64,000 nucleotides of DNA from Nematostella vectensis (Eukaryota > Cnidaria > Anthozoa > Actiniaria > Edwardsiidae), in contig NC_064040.1 in the NCBI RefSeq assembly GCF_932526225.1, positions 2,509,894 to 2,573,893 on the forward strand, written 5' to 3'. The position numbers and the translations under genes are program-made. A model generated the notes under the pieces. It made no database searches, was not told the origin of the DNA, and worked only from the letters and a program-made list of their open reading frames with translations. Every line of letters begins with the position of its first letter. Position 1 is the stretch's first letter. This document shows, piece by piece, positions 62,796 to 64,000 of this stretch.

Positions 62796-64000
62796 GTAAG
62801 CAATGATAGAATCTAAATGAAGTAGTATTTGGCCTTGATGTTTATGTATCTTCAAAAAAAATAGAAGGGTTGGGGATGGGTGGTGGACTCTCGTAGCCAA
62901 GAATCAGGAAATCTTATTACGAGGCAAGGAATATCTAAAAGGTTGCGCGCGCGTGGATATTTTCATTTTTTGAAATATGTTTTATACAGCAAGCTATTAA
63001 AATGTTAAAAAATTATGCACAAAATGCTAGCACAAGAAGAAGTGGCATTATGGAGTTATGGAAATGGTCACTTTGTGACTTTATATGTGATTTTATTGTA
63101 AACATTTTTTAGAGGTTGCATTTGCTAAAATGTTAGCGTAGAAATATTTGCGCATCACCACTTCAGTTTCGAACGCTCTTATACATGGCAAAAATATATA
63201 ACTTTCCTTGATTCTATAAGGACTCTCGTAGATTTCTACAGTAGCGTCTTATCGTTAACGTAACGCCAAGATGAATTTAGTTCGGAAAATTCTACGTCGC
63301 AACATCATCAATCGCCAAAGAAGATTATTTTTGAAAATTCCTTGGCCGGCAGCTTCTCCTGTTTTTTAAAAAAAATATGTGACATGCAAATAAACGTTAA
63401 GTTATACGCAGTGAAACAATCAGTATACCCTCTATAAAAGGCAAAAAATATAATAATATTTATAATACAATGAGTTTCCACGATAGAGGCATGAACCCAT
63501 TTTGCGCGAAATGTATAGCTGGAAGCTTTATCAATTAATTTTGATTTTTTTTTATCTGATTACAAACTTAATCAATAAACGTACTAGTCAAACCGCCAAA
63601 TAGGCGGATCACGTGCAGTGCTGCATCAATTTTTCCCCTTCTCCCGTCACTCCCTTCAAACGCAACTTCAAATGTTTGTGGCTGCCTCAGCCCCCCCCCC
63701 CCCCCCCTCCAACACACACACACATATTTTAAACCGAAAACGAAAAGCCCCGTAAACCAAAGGCGTAAAAAAGTGAAGCCATAAAGAAGCACTGTAGTGA
63801 AAAAAAAAGTGAGAAAAAAAAACGAGGAAAAAATGAAGGAAAAAGTCCATTGGAAGAGAATCAAACCTCATCAACATCAGATCAAATGTAAAAAAACAGT
63901 AGACCATACTTCCAAACATGCGCTGAAACACCGTATGGCAGCTAAAGCTTTCCGGTTAGGCTGGAGATTTCGGCCTCAGCACCGCTATCTAGCGGACTGC
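62796..64000. other. Unique AT-rich spacer, second unit
   Basis: Counterpart of 35,236-36,509, with a longer poly-C run at about 63,691-63,707 and a shorter (AC)n. The window ends at the base matching about 36,509, within the left arm of the palindrome seen in the first unit. Confidence 0.6.

Overview
The window is metazoan nuclear DNA. Genes are split into very short exons with GT-AG introns, CpG-containing promoters carry CRE- and ETS-like sites, and there are non-autonomous DNA transposons with G/C-run interiors and large minisatellite arrays. The overall look (compact introns, hAT-like MITEs with poly-G interiors, a flavin amine oxidase of invertebrate type) suggests an invertebrate, perhaps an anthozoan cnidarian such as a sea anemone. 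That assignment is an inference without a database search.

The dominant structure is a head-to-tail repeat of a unit about 40.5 kb long. Positions 1-36,509 correspond to about 40,450-64,000, so the window holds about 1.6 units. Unit order: (i) a plus-strand gene for a small coiled-coil protein made of micro-exons (3' half at 163-3,640; complete copy at 37,114-44,423); (ii) a 22-bp satellite (4,512-17,405; 45,304-49,225); (iii) a decayed, rearranged partial copy of the coiled-coil gene whose intron 1 holds a 3.1-3.4 kb DNA transposon (17,430-21,890; 49,245-53,590); (iv) a minus-strand flavin amine oxidase gene in six coding exons (27,501-22,477; 58,326-54,174); (v) a 23-bp satellite interrupted near its end by a MITE (28,440-34,673; 59,269-62,222); (vi) unique DNA with a candidate alternative first exon of the coiled-coil gene (35,220; 62,780), leading to the next gene copy. 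Unique sequence differs between units by roughly 1-2% by eye. The arrays differ greatly in length: 12.9 versus 3.9 kb, 5.9 versus 2.5 kb, and 2.0 versus 1.1 kb.

The amine oxidase is the clearest gene. It has an N-terminal GxGxxG FAD motif, a GGRV motif, a conserved Lys in the substrate region and a C-terminal FAGE motif. In both copies a loop of its fifth coding exon is replaced by an in-phase 42-bp minisatellite encoding 14-residue units with a Cys-Pro-Cys core (about 48 units in the first copy, 27 in the second; the difference is exactly 21 units). The second copy is open throughout (827 codons predicted). The first has one nonsense change inside the array.

The coiled-coil gene has 15 recognisable exons. 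Most are 26, 35 or 37 bp and alternate phase 0/2, so pairs of exons encode 21 or 24 residues. Exon 9 is the exception: including it breaks frame unless an unseen partner exon exists. It is bracketed by 12-bp minisatellites in opposite orientations, which could fold into a long hairpin around it. Nearly every long spacer in the locus carries its own minisatellite (12, 22, 23, 27, 31, 36 and 42 bp). The many long open frames inside these arrays are by-products of the repeats. No rRNA, convincing tRNA, CRISPR or prokaryotic feature is present.
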